Source: Larix sibirica
Taxonomy: Eukaryota; Streptophyta; Pinopsida; Pinales; Pinaceae
DNA: 32,478 nucleotides
Direction of reading: 5' to 3'
Assembly (NCBI GenBank): GCA_004151065.3
Contig: NWUY0300017133.1
Location: 21,145 to 53,622, forward strand
Numbering within the stretch: position 1 is the stretch's first letter; every line of letters starts with the position of its first letter. Of the stretch, positions 10,155 to 21,110 are shown piece after piece. Under the pieces are notes generated by a model. That model did no database searches. It was not told the DNA's origin and saw only the letters and a list, made by a program, of their open reading frames with translations. The position numbers and the translations under genes were made by a program.

Positions 10155-10604
10155 CTTTACATGGTTTCAATGTTTAGGTAGATTGTGGTGTGAGATTTGC
10201 GAACTGAACCACGAACTTGGTTGCTGTTTGAAGCTACGGAGGTTCTAAGCAAGGGTGGTTTTGTTATGTTCTGAGTTTTGGTGGTGTTAGGCTTTGTTTG
10301 TAGGTTGCTTAAAGTATTTGTTTTGGTTTTTTTGGGGTTTTTTTTTTGTGTGAAGTGTTTTGTAGTTGTCAATGATTTGACACGAGGGTTTTTGGTTTTA
10401 TTGCCATTCACTACTGGTGTTGGGCCCGTGAGGGTTTTAGTGTCTTGGATCGAGGTTTTTTTGGGTCCCAGATAGTCAGTTTGGACCGTTTTTTTTGGTG
10501 GTTTTTGTGTTTTATTTAGTTCCTTGACATGACGACAAGATTGATGTTTTATGGTGATAGGAAATCTGCGGTGAGAATTTTTAAAATTCGACAAGTTTCG
10601 AACN
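10155..10604 (+). other. LINE-1B 5' leader, GT-rich
   Basis: From the left target-site duplication to the nested insert. The strand is strikingly G+T-rich with runs of T and G. Because of that composition a 145-codon lysine/threonine/asparagine-rich frame is open on the opposite strand (10594-10157). I regard it as a compositional by-product. A single undetermined base (N) is at 10604. Confidence 0.6.
10546..10603 (+). repeat. 58-bp direct repeat flanking the nested insert, left copy
   Basis: From about TTTTATGGTGATAGGAAATC to TCGACAAGTTTCGAAC this matches 12467-12525 with only a couple of mismatches inside the core (CTGCGG versus CTATGG). The match stops exactly at the undetermined base at 10604. 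It is far longer than any normal target-site duplication. Confidence 0.85.
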
Positions 10605-11205
10605 GAGCTCTAACAACAACCATGTTTAGAGAATTAGCATGTGAGTTATGAGCAGTTGTCAATGTTTGCAAAACAACTTATAGATTTAATACATAATCAA
10701 CACGTTGTGTTGGATGTTCACAATATATCAATAAGTGATGTTAATCACATCATAGATAGCTTTATAGTGGTTTTATGAAACTAGAAAAAGTGAACATGAA
10801 CAAAAATGCCTAGTTTGGAACTTAGACTATGGTTGTTATAATTTGTTGATTTCAATAAAAATATAATCTAATGTTAATGTGAACATACTTTTTGACACGT
10901 TGTGTGCAAATGGAACGTTGTGAATGAAATGTTATTTATGTAATCTTCGCAAGAAATTGTAGTGACTATTAGACAACATTCTTAAAGTTGTGGCTTGTGT
11001 AAAATGCATTCTATTGTGTCGTTTTCTATGTCAAAGTGTATTCCAAGTTATATTCATATTTTCACATTGTGATCCTTGCAAGATGTTCATTGTGATGAGT
11101 TATGAATCATGGTGGTTCACGTTTCTTGCAAAATTGTTGAAATGGAAGTAATAGAATACATTTTTTCGTTCTTTTTTTCAAGAGACCTTGTACCTACACA
11201 TAAAA

Positions 11206-11304
11206 GTGTATGGATTGTATGGTTTAGTTTATTGAAACAAAGAATAAAAATAGACGTGTATGGATTGTATGGTTTAGTTTATTGAAATAAAGATTAAAAA
11301 TAAG
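11206..11304. repeat. 50-bp tandem duplication
   Basis: GTGTATGGATTGTATGGTTT starts units at 11206 and 11256. The second unit differs by C to T and A to T changes in its A-rich end. Non-coding. Confidence 0.85.
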
Positions 11305-11994
11305 AAAAATATGGTTAAATGAGAAAAACATATCAAAAAATATCAAAGGTGGCCAGTTTCCTAAGTCATTGATTAGACAATAGAAAGCAAGTTTTCCTTT
11401 GCAAAATCATCATTAAGAAAATCAATAAATGTGACATAGAAAACCATATGATTTGGATTCCTTTGGGATAAATTCTCACAACATCCTTCAACATGTATAG
11501 TGGTATAATGTTGGAAGCTAGCTATTGTTTTATTTTCAAGAAAAGGTCTCTATAACTATCATTCATTTGTAATTGCAATAGATTTTGAAGTTGTTATGAG
11601 TTTGTTATTTGAGAATGCAAATGTATGAATATTATTTGTAGGTTTCAAAAGTAATATTTTTTTTGCAAATGAATGAAAAAATAAATAAGTTGTTTCAAAA
11701 TAAATAAGACTTACAATTGCATTATCATTGATTGTTCCTCTATTATTGATGTTTAGCTCATGTTGCTTGTTGTTCTAATGACATCCAAAGCTAATTTCTA
11801 CAATGGAACCAACAAAGTATGGGTTGTTTGATGTCAACAACTCATGCATAATGGTATCTAGTGGAACTCTACTCTACACTATTTGCAAATTTGTTCTTAT
11901 TTTCAACTAAAGTTTTATCATGTAGTAGAATGCAACATTTTGCACCAACTTTGTCATATATTCCTTTATTTTTTATTATGAAATCTATGATTCA

Positions 11995-12430
11995 AGCATG
12001 GGTACCAATGGAGAAGTGGTCAATAAAGAGGGAGATCCTAGAAGTTGAATGTAAAGAAAATGAGAGTATAATGTGCACAACTTGTTGACTAGACATTTAT
12101 TGCATGTTTAGAAGTGCATTTCCAAGTTTTCATATTGTTCTAATTTTTCCATCATTGCTATAAATGCATTGCTCTCTTATTTTCTTCAAGCAGTGGCCAT
12201 GGTTCAATCCATCTTTGTGATATAGAACTACAATATGTTACTGTAGCATAGGAATCTAAGAAGAATTGTGCATCTATATTTGCATGCCTGATGTGTGATA
12301 CTTGTTTGGAAAATTCATTCACTAACATGTCATATGGGCCTCCTTTTAGAAACCAAGCAAGACATACAAAAGAAGAATGCAATAGAAGAGTGTACTCATC
12401 TCTAGTTACTTTGAGCTCATAAAAAAACAT
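11995..12430 (-). pseudogene. Helitron Rep/helicase-like fragment
   Basis: Two adjacent minus-strand frames match the known layout of plant Helitron proteins, between the Rep part and the helicase. The first (12430-12158) contains HANIDAQFFLDSYATVTYCS, like the NxDIQFxxDxYAxxxYxxxY block. After a frameshift near 12220 the second reads KLGNALLNMQ, then a stop, then MSSQQVVHIILSFSLHSTSR and ISLFIDHFSIGT, like the block with GNxLLNAQExxxQxAxYxxLxxPL and a following FIxT. Helitron helicases unwind DNA for rolling-circle transposition. The fragment lacks the Walker and later helicase motifs and the Rep tyrosines, has stops, and is dead. Family assignment is from remembered motif order, not a search. 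Confidence 0.6.
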
Positions 12431-12466
12431 ATCAAAGGATTATTCATAGTTTAACCCACAGTTTAA

Positions 12467-12525
12467 TATTTTATGGTGATAGGAAATCTATGGTGAGAAT
12501 TTTTAAAATTCGACAAGTTTCGAAC
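12467..12525 (+). repeat. 58-bp direct repeat flanking the nested insert, right copy
   Basis: Near-identical to 10546-10603. After GTTTCGAAC the LINE-1B leader resumes with CTCTTAAGCATG toward ORF1. Confidence 0.85.
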
Positions 12526-12678
12526 CTCTTAAGCATGTTCATCATCAGGAGAACGAGAACGAGATTGATGTTGTCTGAGGTTTTTGTTTGAGGGTTGGAC
12601 GAGGTTTGTTGGCCCTAGATTGGTGCTCATTCTTCGGGGAGGAAATATATTTTTCTCTCAAAAGCTCTCAGGAAGTCT

Positions 12679-14509
12679 TTGTTGATTGGGGAGAAAGAGG
12701 GGAACCCTGGGTTGGTGGCAGATAAGGAAGGTTTTTTGGCATCTGGTGCTCTGAACCATTGTCTTGAATGCGATCAAGGTTGTGCCGAGGGAACTCTGGA
12801 TGAGTTGGGCCCTCATAGGTTTGGGAGGTGTAGTGGTGATATACGTGGCTATTGGGTTATTTTTAATTCAAATGAACTACGACATCGTTCCAGGGGTGAA
12901 GCTGAGGTTGTTAGAGGGGATGCAATCCCACAGAGCTCCTATAGCAGAGGTGGGGGGTTATCTTGCAGTAGGGCACTTAAGGCTTTGAAGGCCAAACATG
13001 AGGAGGTTGTTATGACTCTGGAGAAGGACGCCAATATGGGTCATGTCATGTGGCGAGTTTATCGACGCGTTCCCTTATGGGTAAGTTGTGGTTTACCATA
13101 CTGAACCGTATTGAAATTTTGGAATGGATTAATGTCAACTAGAAACCCTTGTTAGGTTATAGTCCGAGGGTGCATTTTTTATTGAATCAATGGATTTGTT
13201 TCCAATTTCTTGATGAGGAACATGTGGTTAAGACTCTTGGCTCAACCATGGATGCTAGGGAAGGGCCCCTTATGTCTAAAGCGATGGCATTCAATGTTCA
13301 ACCCTTTGACTAAACAATTTTGGAAGAAGCCATTTTTCCTTTTTTTAAGAGAGTTTCCTTTAGAACTATGGACAAAATAGGTTTTCATGGCAATAGCGAA
13401 TCGTGTGGGAAGCTTTATATATTTTGAAGAGAAATCCCTCTTTAAGGACTTGACTTGGATCTCGGCTTACCAACATATATTGTTATTCCTTGGGGGTATA
13501 AGGTCATTAAGCAACCTCTAGACTATTGGAGAATTCCGTTCAGGTGCCATGGTTTTGGGGGGATGGGGCATCTGCAAAATTCTTGTCCCGGCAGTAGGTT
13601 TATCAATGACTTTGTTTTCGAACCTTCTCCTATGGTGACTCAACCTTCTCCTATGCCATGTCAGGTGGATAGTGACAACTCAGGGATTTTGGCCGAGGGA
13701 CGAATTTTGGTGGTGGTTGTGGAGGATTCGATATGGCCAACTCCTTCTCTAGAACATCCTACATTATCGGGTAAGTTGAAATTACTTTTTCATGATTTTT
13801 TGAGTCTCTCTTTGCTTTGAAAGTTCAAATTCTAGATAAAGTTGAAAAATTCCATTTAGATGGTCTTTTGACTTCCGTGGAAGGGGGCTTACCCACTTTT
13901 GAACCCTCTCATTACTATGCTCCTCGGGATGTGTCTTGGAAGGGTTATTTGTTTCAATAGGGCGGTTTGTTGATCCCAGAGGTCTGTGTATCAGTTTCAA
14001 CTTCTTATGTTATGGGTACAATCTAAAAATGGTTTGAGCTAGCTCTTTGTGATCCTCATCGTCGGGGGGTTGAGACTGGGGGTTGTGTTAATAGGTCATC
14101 TTTGCCAGATCTTGAGATGAATTCTTAGTGGCGAGTGGAGGAGCACGTTTCTTGGTCTTCGATGTTGAGTCCTATATTGTCTCAGAGTTTGGGGGGTGAG
14201 TAAATGAAGTCAGAGGAGCCTGTGGTGGATCTCATAAAGTAGCAAATTACTATATACTCTAAAAATGGTGCTAATGTGGGGATTTCCTCTACCCCTAATC
14301 CCAATGTAATAGTGTTGAAAAACGTTGGTGGTAGACGACAAAAGCCTTAGTCAGGTGTAGTTTAGGGTGTTTTTGAGGGTTCAAGCATTGAAATATCAAA
14401 TATTCCTTCCTTTTCCCTTTTGCTTGTTGTTGACCTTGGTTCTTAGAATATTTTGTCCAATGAGTTTCAGCATCTTAGAGCAGAGTTGGCCTTGGACATG
14501 GTTACTTAA
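12679..14509 (+). pseudogene. LINE-1B ORF1: DUF4283-like protein with mutated CCHC knuckle
   Basis: Start uncertain; the first convincing open stretch is 12679-13104. Pieces in several frames align with ORF1 of LINE-1D: LNRIEILEWINVN, KPLLGYSPRVHFLLNQWICF and QFLDEEHVVKTLG, then KRWHSMFNPLTKQFW and MAIANRVGKLY. After these comes QPLDYWRIPFRCHGFGGMGH (LINE-1D has QQLDYWHVPFKC). The knuckle at 13545-13586 reads C-H-G-F-x4-H-x4-C, so the second Cys is Phe. The tail is long and low in similarity. It ends with LRAELALDMVT and TAA at 14507-14509, which aligns codon for codon with the end of LINE-1D ORF1. Several frameshifts and stops make it non-functional. RNA-binding role is inferred from the family. 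Confidence 0.8.
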
Positions 14510-14512
14510 CGC
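14507..14512 (+). other. Degenerate ORF1/ORF2 junction of LINE-1B
   Basis: ACT-TAA-CGC-TTG here aligns with TCT-AAA-TGA-TTG in LINE-1D. The Lys codon has become TAA, and the overlapping ATG is now ACG at 14509-14511. The ancestral junction was therefore probably the same ATGA overlap. Confidence 0.55.
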
Positions 14513-17500
14513 TTGTGTTATCATTTAAAATTCATGGGGTTGTGGGCACTCCGAAGTACTTGTCCCTCAAGATATTACTGGATTCAGTTTCACCCGAAGT
14601 AATATTTATCCAAGAAATTATGGTCCTTGGTTATAAAGCTAGGGAAGTGTTTCTCAGGATGGTTGTTGCTTGGTGGATGATAATGGACTCTCAAGGGGTC
14701 TACTTTTTGCATGGAACCCTATCAGAGTTAACCTTAGTTCATTTTTGACATGCGCTAGCATTATGCTCGAGGGTCATTCCAGAGACCTTAATTTTCCTTT
14801 GAGAATTATTAATTGTTATTGACCATATGTTGAGCACTTGGGGTTCTAGAGGGAAGTGGTCAGTTGTGGGATCCTCAATCATTGATTCATGCCTAGACGA
14901 TTCTGGCATGTGATCTTAATTTTTCTGTTTCGGTAAGGGATATTTGGGGTGCTCACCCTTGGATGGATCCCTTGGCAAATTGGTTTAAGAATTTTTTTCA
15001 TGATTTTGAGCTCATATATGTGGAGCCCTATCCATTTGTACCTACCTGGAGGAACGGTTAGGTAGGGGTTGTTGGTGTTGCTAAACGTCTTGACATGTTT
15101 CTTTTGTTTTAAGGTCTAGTGGATGGGATGGATCCATTTAATTCCTGGGTTATTAATGCCTCCGTTTCAGATCATATGCCAATTGTTCTTAAACTGGATT
15201 GAGATGCTTCGAGGGTTAAGTACCCATTTACGTACTGTCATGTTTGGTTAGAGAATGCTAAGTTTTCTTCTTTGGTACGCAACTTTTGGAGAGATTTTAA
15301 GGCGAGGGCGAGGGGTCCAGTGATGAATCAGTTGTTGTATTTCTTTGGGAGCTCAAAGATTTGGTGTCTTTTTGGATTCATAACACAAAGATTGCACATG
15401 ATGTGGAACTTGTCCATATTGAAGAAGAAATACATGACCTTTTCACAAATTTTGATTCAAGAGTTTTCTTGGTTCTTGATAAAGAGAGACTTGACCAGTT
15501 GGAGAAATTAAAATCCATGATTCTAAAGTCCGAGGAGGAATGTTGGCTGCTTAAGAGCTGCGCTCTCTGGATATCACAAGGGGATATTAATTTGAAAGGT
15601 TTTCCATAAATATGTCGATCATCGATGAAATATTGATGCCATGTGGGAGATAGTGGATCATAATGGTAATACAATTTCATCTCATCAGGGTTTGGAGGAG
15701 CTGACTATCTGTCACTCTGGTGATTTATTCAAGAAACCAGAGACCAACAACCTTACTGAACAACTTAAAGTTCTTCAGTGTATGCCCGGAATATTTTCTA
15801 AGGCTGATTGCTTGGATATTGGAAAACCTGCATTGCTTTTTGAGATTGAGGAGATTATGAAACCAATGGCTAGGGAAAAGAGCCTTGGTCCCGACGGTTG
15901 GACTATTGAATTCTACATGCAATTTTTTTATATTCTAGGTCTGGATTGTTTAGAGCTGGTAGAAGAATCACGTTCTATTGGTTCAGTTTCCAAAGCTGTT
16001 AATGCTACCTTTCTTTCTCTTATTCCAAAATGTGATAACATTGTTTCCTTCAATGACTATCATTTGTTTTCACCGTGTAATATTATTTATAATATTATTG
16101 CAAAATTTATTTCCAACAGATTAAATCCATTCTTCATTCTTGGATGAAGGCATATCCAAGGAGTAGTTTGGATTTCTACATCAAAGATAGCTCTTTGACA
16201 CGATTGGAGTTGCTCACGAAACCTTCCATACCATTAAGGTGAAAATGTATGGGGCGATGGTCCTGAAAATAGAACTTGTCAAAGCTTATGATAAGGTAGA
16301 TTGGTCCTTTTTAAGGTTAATTCTCCTAAATGATGGTTTAAATTATGATGTAGCTAAATGGATTATGGGTTGTGTTTCAACGACTAAGTTTGCAGTGCTT
16401 GTCAATGGAATCCCATTCGGGTTCTTCAAAAGTTCAATGGGACTCAGACAAGGATTTCCTTTGTCTCCCCTTTTGTTCATATTGGTAATTGAAGGACTGA
16501 GTAGACTAATTATTCAATCAAAATGTGAAGGAAAGATCAAGGGTGTAAAAGTGACTACTCAAAACTATATTTCACATTTGCTTTTTGTTGAAAACGTACT
16601 TCTTTTTGGTATTGGTTTGGTGCAAGATGCTACTTGAATATCATTGAGGTGTTCTACTCTACCTTAGGTATGGGGGTTAGTGCTCAAAAGTATAGCTTTC
16701 ACTGGTTGGGTTTGGATGAGGTAGTCTTGGAACAGGTTCGAACCTTTCTTCCCTTCCATCAATACTCTTTTGATAGTGGATTCAAGTATCTTGGTTATTA
16801 TTTGAATCCAAACAACTATTTGAGTGTGACTGGTTATGGCTTGTTAAGAATATTGAGAAGAGGATTGATAAATAGTGTCATAGATGGATCTCTTTGGGGG
16901 CAAGATAACGCTGTTAAATTCTATTTTAGCTATCACTCCAGTGTACTAGATTTGTCACACGAAGGTCCCATCCTCCATTCTGTAGTTAATTAGAAAGATT
17001 TTTTATTTTTTTTGGTGGTTTGGAAATAGGAATAGAGAAGGGATTCATCTAGTAGCTTGGGAAAATATTTCTCTTCCAAAGAATTCTGGAGGATGGGGTA
17101 TTAAAAACTTGTTTTCGTTCGGTAGAGATTTTCCAGGAAAATCCTTTGGAGGGTCTAATGGGTAAAGGTCTCTGGAGTGAGATTGTTTTGGAAAAATAAC
17201 TTAAAAACCTATTTGTAATAGAGTGGCCCAGGAAGGATAAAAAAAAAGTCACTATGCATCTAACATTGGAGTGCTTTGACAAAGGCTTACTTTGATTTGG
17301 ATCCATGGCTTGCATGTAGGGTTGGGAATGGGAACCTTGTATGCTTGGGGATTGATCCTTTCATTGGTAGTGAAGTCTCTTTCAAGCTTTCTGTGAGGAC
17401 TATTTAGGAACTTCACTCCAAGGGGATTTACTTTTTAATCCATGCATGAGTATTGTTCATGCGTTTATGGGTACCGATTATTGGTGCTCTGCTAAATATT

Positions 17501-18620
17501 TGGGGCTAGAAAATGATTGTGCAACATAATGGAAGATTTATTTAAAAGTCCTCAACCATATTGGTATAAGGATCAGTTGTGTAGATGATGAGATCCCATG
17601 GACTTGAATGTAGCTAATAGCCGAGTGGATGCTAAATTGGCCTATGATGCAATTGTTTTCACACGAAATGAATATAGGTACAAATGGTGACATAATTAGC
17701 TTTGGAAGTGGACATCCCCTTTAAAAATTCGTTGCTTCTGTTGACTTGCTTTGGAAAACAAGATTTTGATAGGTGATAACTATGTCAGAATGGGTGGTTT
17801 TAGCCCAATTTGTTGTCATCTCTGCAAATGTGTGAATGAATCTGTGGATCATTTGTTGGTTCACCGTGTAATTACGCAACAATTTTGGACTGAGCTCTTG
17901 GGGAGACTTAACCTTTACATCAGTTGGGACCAGGGGTCTTAGAATGAATGTCTCCACTCTTGGTTTACTTTGGGTTGTAATAGTTCTCCTCTTCCTTTAT
18001 TTTTCAGTTGGGGGGTTTGGAAATCACGTAATGTGTTTCCGTTTGAAGATATTCCCTCCATTATAGGAAGATCCAGCTCTTTTATTTATGGTATGTTCTT
18101 GGAATTTAGTAGAAATGATGTAGTTAAAAATACAAGGATTATCATGGCGCCGGTATTTTGTGGAAATGTTCCAATTGCCTATTTCGATGGAGCTATGCAA
18201 CATGGAATTTGTGGGGCTGGTATGTTTGTCAAGATGAGTGATTCCCAAAGTTTCTCTTTGTGGATGGGATGTGGTTCATGAACCAGCATGTGCGATGAAT
18301 TATCGACATTATGGAGGCTACCTTTTCTTGTTAACTCCAAAGGTATTGCAAAGATCCAAGTTGCATGTGATTCCAAAGTTACCATTGAATAGGAAAATAG
18401 AATAGGAAACTTACAACTTTTTCTTTTGGATCGTTGGAAAGTCAGAGGATAAGAGTGTTATAGGATCAATTTGTCTCTACCATTTTTGGGCATATATAAA
18501 AAATTTATAATCCGATAGCTGATAGATTTTCAAAGAAATCACTTGGTCTCATAGAAGGTATTATTTATTTTGAGGAAGTCCAACACAATCAGGTGATTGC
18601 GAGGGGCACTATTCAGGAAT
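14509..18620 (+). pseudogene. LINE-1B ORF2: endonuclease, reverse transcriptase, zf-RVT, RNase H (decayed)
   Basis: Endonuclease about 14509-15200: LSFKIHGVV replaces the expected SWNIRG, so the catalytic Asn is Lys; IFIQEI, ACDLNFSV, RDIWGAHPWMDPLANWF and VSDHMPIVL remain. Linker about 15360-15640, then reverse transcriptase 15641-16990: EKSLGPDGWTIEFYMQFF, FLSLIPK, then LKIELVKAYDKVDW (motif A Asp now Glu), GLRQGFPLSPLLFILVIEGL and LLFVENVLLF at 16584-16595, where both Asp of the xxDD box are lost. ENISLPKNSGGWGIKNL and zf-RVT (CCHLCKCVNESVDHLLVHRV, last Cys replaced) follow, then RNase H from about 18176 (IAYFDGAMQHGICGAGMF, VACDSKVTIE). Numerous frameshifts and stops. Dead by decay and by loss of catalytic residues. 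Confidence 0.9.
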
Positions 18621-18979
18621 TTTAATCATGCTCACAATTGTATGTCATCCATCTCTCAGTTTCTATCTCGAATGACAGTTTCTTAGAGATATGACTCTTC
18701 CTCTGTTTTGATGTATTATGGAATTTTTGATATATAACCGATGTAAGTAGCACAATTAGTTTGGTTTGGGCTAGACATGCATAATGTAGATCAGCTGTGT
18801 AAGTATGGTTGGGGTGATATTAGTTGTTTTTTATTTAATATGTTATAGTTCTTATTATTGTCAATCTTGTTGATGGGACTTTAAATCCCTATTGACAAAA
18901 CTATGATTTGTATATCTCTGTAGATGTTTCTTTGATTCACTCTATGAATATCAAGAATTAGTTTTTTTCGTTGAAAAAA
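18621..18979 (+). other. LINE-1B 3' untranslated region and tail hairpin
   Basis: No frame continues after RNase H. Near the end come TTGACAAAACT (18892-18902), AATATCAAG (18947-18955) and a perfect hairpin: TTTTTTTC (18962-18969), loop GTT, GAAAAAAA (18973-18980), with the A-tail as the right arm. The same order of blocks occurs in LINE-1E and LINE-1D. Confidence 0.8.
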
Positions 18980-18994
18980 AGTGCAAATACATTT
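18980..18994. repeat. Target-site duplication of LINE-1B, right copy
   Basis: AGTGCAAATACATTT, identical to 10140-10154, immediately after the A-tail. Confidence 0.9.
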
Positions 18995-19059
18995 AAAGCT
19001 ATGCATACAAACCAATCATCAGTTTGCACAAATTGTAAACGTTAGAATCAAGTTTTCTT

Positions 19060-19420
19060 ATGTAAATATGAAATTTTGTGCACCTTTTGTAGTTCCTAAG
19101 AAGACTTTGCAATTAGAGTCGACAATGGTAAGTATCGACAATAGTAAGTACCGGCTTTGTCCCGTTAAGCAGAGTCTCATCAATGGTTACATTGGTCATC
19201 GCCAACTCTATAGCCGTCTTTGCCACTATTCCAATTGTAGACATAAATGCAAAAATTGCACCGACCACTATTCCAATTGTAGAGTTAAATGCTAAAAGAG
19301 CACCAACTTTTACAACATGAGGCCTTGTATTACCAAGGATGTTGACATTTGTGCAATAAATCTGAATCAATACAGAGAATGCTACCACAGGAATAACTAG
19401 TATTGGAAGTATAGGGAAAA
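19060..19420 (-). pseudogene. Glutamate receptor-like (GLR) N-terminal fragment
   Basis: Minus-strand frame with a hydrophobic leader (ILVIPVVAFSVLIQIYC) like a signal peptide. It is followed by RPHVVKVGALLAFNSTIG, AKTAIELAMTNV and LLNGTK, then in a second frame DSNCKVFLGT. These are the hallmarks of the start of the extracellular ligand-binding region of plant GLR ion channels (RPxVVxVGAxFxFNSxIG, AxxAIExAVxDVN, LxGTKL, DxNCSGFLGT). A 42-bp in-frame tandem duplication (19223-19264 and 19265-19306) doubles VGALLAFNSTIGIV. A 16-bp duplication (19120-19135 and 19136-19151) causes the frame break before DSNC. Nothing of the rest of the receptor is found upstream or downstream, and no start ATG is obvious. 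It is a stranded, broken host-gene piece, possibly carried here by duplication or a transposon. Confidence 0.75.
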
Positions 19421-20229
19421 AATTACACGTAGATTACGCTGCCAAGTATAAAGGACAAGTTTAAGCTTTCTGATATCCTGCTATCGAAGAGAAATGAATA
19501 TGACAAGGAGTTTGGATTAATGCATTGGCAGGTTAAAATGGAAATAAATGGAAATGGAAGTATAATGTTAAAGGATAAAGGATTTGGACTTTTTTTAGGT
19601 CATTTTTATGATATTTTTGTTTATTGAAATCTAGTTTAATTTTTTTGTTTGAAATCCAGGTTAAAAATTCAGAGTTAAATAATTAAAATTATAAATATTA
19701 AAAATTTAAAGGAATTATTAAAATGAGATTTGAGATTGCACAACTTCTATAAATATGAAAAATTGCAATTTGATACTTATAGCACCGACATGTGTGCAAG
19801 GAAGTCCTTAAACCTACAAATTAAGGCCACATTATACTCTGTCCCAACTTTTCGAATTCAACCGTCACATAGTATGCAAGGTCATTTTCTAACACACTGA
19901 AAAATGAGAAGCAAAATATCGGTTCAACAAAACTAGAGCAACTGTAGTGTATGTATCAATAGAAAGAGAAAATGATATGCTAGATTGAGGCTCCACTTCC
20001 TATATTGTATATATTGTATGGTGTGTTGTATGCATGTAAGATTTCCCATGCCTTTTGAAGTTACCAATGCTAACCAAACACGATTTTCAAGTAAAATGTA
20101 CAAGTGGTATATAACTACAAATTCAAGCCAAGACTGAAATTAAACTAATCCTAAGTACAATAGGTAATTCAAAATAGAATTCTTGGTGGTTTGGAAGCAT
20201 TAGACACCTTTGATTAGAAGAATAAAGGA
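19421..20229. other. Spacer, nothing recognised
   Basis: AT-rich, stop-dense on both strands. It lies where the pol region of the adjacent minus-strand gag relic would be expected, but I find no protease, integrase or reverse transcriptase motif. Confidence 0.5.
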
Positions 20230-21110
20230 TCATAGAGAGAAATTTATAATCCCAACCTTGGCCGAGTGACCTATACCTCTACCTCCTATTCCTGATAGGT
20301 AGACTTGACCCCTTTGTTTTGTACAAGGTACCCCAAATGCTATGCCAAAAACCCTATCTAATTTTCCATAGGATCCATATCCTTGACCCCCAAATCTAAT
20401 GATCTTATCTTTGGAGGGATCTATGAGGGACTCCTGAATCTTAAAATGTGCTTTCATATCAATCGTTTTTTGTGCTTTCCGGGCTAGACTTGGAATTGCT
20501 ACCGTGGTAGTGGGTTTCCACATTATGACTTCATCTCAAACTAAAGGTTTGAGTCTTTGGAGAAATATTTTCGATTACCTCTTGTCATCTGCCTTATAGT
20601 CCACATGATGAAAATGAAAATAATTCTTCCTCATAAGCTTCTGCAATTATATTATTTCTCATAACTACATAGAATGCCCCTACCTGTTGGTGTTTGTACT
20701 CATTTGATAGGTACCGAGTCTTAAATGTTTCCTCGAACATTTCCTAAGTGACCAACATGGGGGTGACTTGTAGCTTAGTTTCCTCATTCATCCACCATAG
20801 TAGGGATTCAACTTTAAGGAGACTCCTAGCTATTTGTGCCTTTCCCCAATGGTGTATGTTTTAAAATTGAGTGATATTTTAACACCTATTACCCATGCCT
20901 CTACTACTTAAACCCCATCATGGCCTGTAAACTTTGGTAGTTTGGATTTTTCACCTCTTTCATAATATCTAGAGGCATTCTTCTATCATCAGTATTGGGC
21001 ACAATGTTTTGATCCAACATTTTCTTCTTCTCTAGCTTCCTCTCTTGATCTTGATCTACATTTTGATTTTGAGCTTGGATGGCAATCCAATCTTCAAATA
21101 GGTTGGTCAT
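20230..21110 (-). pseudogene. LTR-retrotransposon gag relic (Ty3/gypsy type)
   Basis: Read from 21110 downward. A charged N-terminal part (TNLFEDWIAIQAQNQNVDQD) is followed by NPNYQ and, in a shifted frame, VEAWVIGVK. Then come LLWWMNEETKLQVTPMLVT, EMFEETFKTRYLSNEYK and ADDKR, and IMWKPTTTVAIPSLARKAQK with TIDMKAHFKIQES. This is the usual order of the plant retrotransposon gag (capsid) domain: GxAxxWW, WxxFxxxFxxRYxP, LxPxI, A-rich repeat. Stops and frameshifts are scattered throughout. No CCHC knuckle, pol or LTR is recognised nearby, so this is an isolated fragment. In the intact element it would form the virus-like particle. Family-level assignment is moderately secure; the exact lineage is not. 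Confidence 0.7.

Larger units (their letters stand above)
10605..12466. mobile_element. Foreign insert in LINE-1B with a Helitron-type helicase relic
   Basis: About 1.86 kb of AT-rich sequence separates the two 58-bp repeats inside the LINE-1B leader. It resembles no part of the other LINEs. Its right part (11995-12430) encodes, on the minus strand, a decayed helicase-type protein; the rest is unassigned and contains a 50-bp tandem duplication. The left end (GAGCTCTAAC) and right end show no terminal inverted repeat, and I could not find the 3' CTRR-plus-hairpin expected of a complete Helitron. It may be a fragment or a captured piece, or may include an assembly join at the N. Confidence 0.5.
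10155..18979 (+). mobile_element. LINE-1B, full-length but decayed L1-clade LINE with a nested insertion
   Basis: A plus-strand LINE delimited by a perfect 15-bp target-site duplication (10140-10154 and 18980-18994). The order is: GT-rich 5' leader (10155-10604), foreign insert (about 10605-12466), remainder of the leader and ORF1 (to 14509), ORF2 (14509 to about 18620), 3' untranslated part and A-tail (18974-18980). Without the insert it would be about 7.0 kb. Its ORFs have more stops and frameshifts than those of LINE-1D, so it looks older or faster-decaying. Its 3' end has the same AATATCAAG block and T-tract/A-tail hairpin as LINE-1D, 1C and 1E. Confidence 0.93.

Noticed and set aside
10157-10594. 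145-codon Lys/Thr/Asn-rich minus-strand frame in the LINE-1B leader, comparable in position to antisense ORFs of some LINEs
   Set aside because: The plus strand here is almost free of A and C runs and is GT-rich, which removes stop codons from the opposite strand. Product composition simply mirrors this.
12764-12988. Hydrophobic 74-codon frame resembling a membrane protein
   Set aside because: It lies inside LINE-1B ORF1, out of phase with the family-like frame. Hydrophobicity is a by-product of the GT-rich strand.
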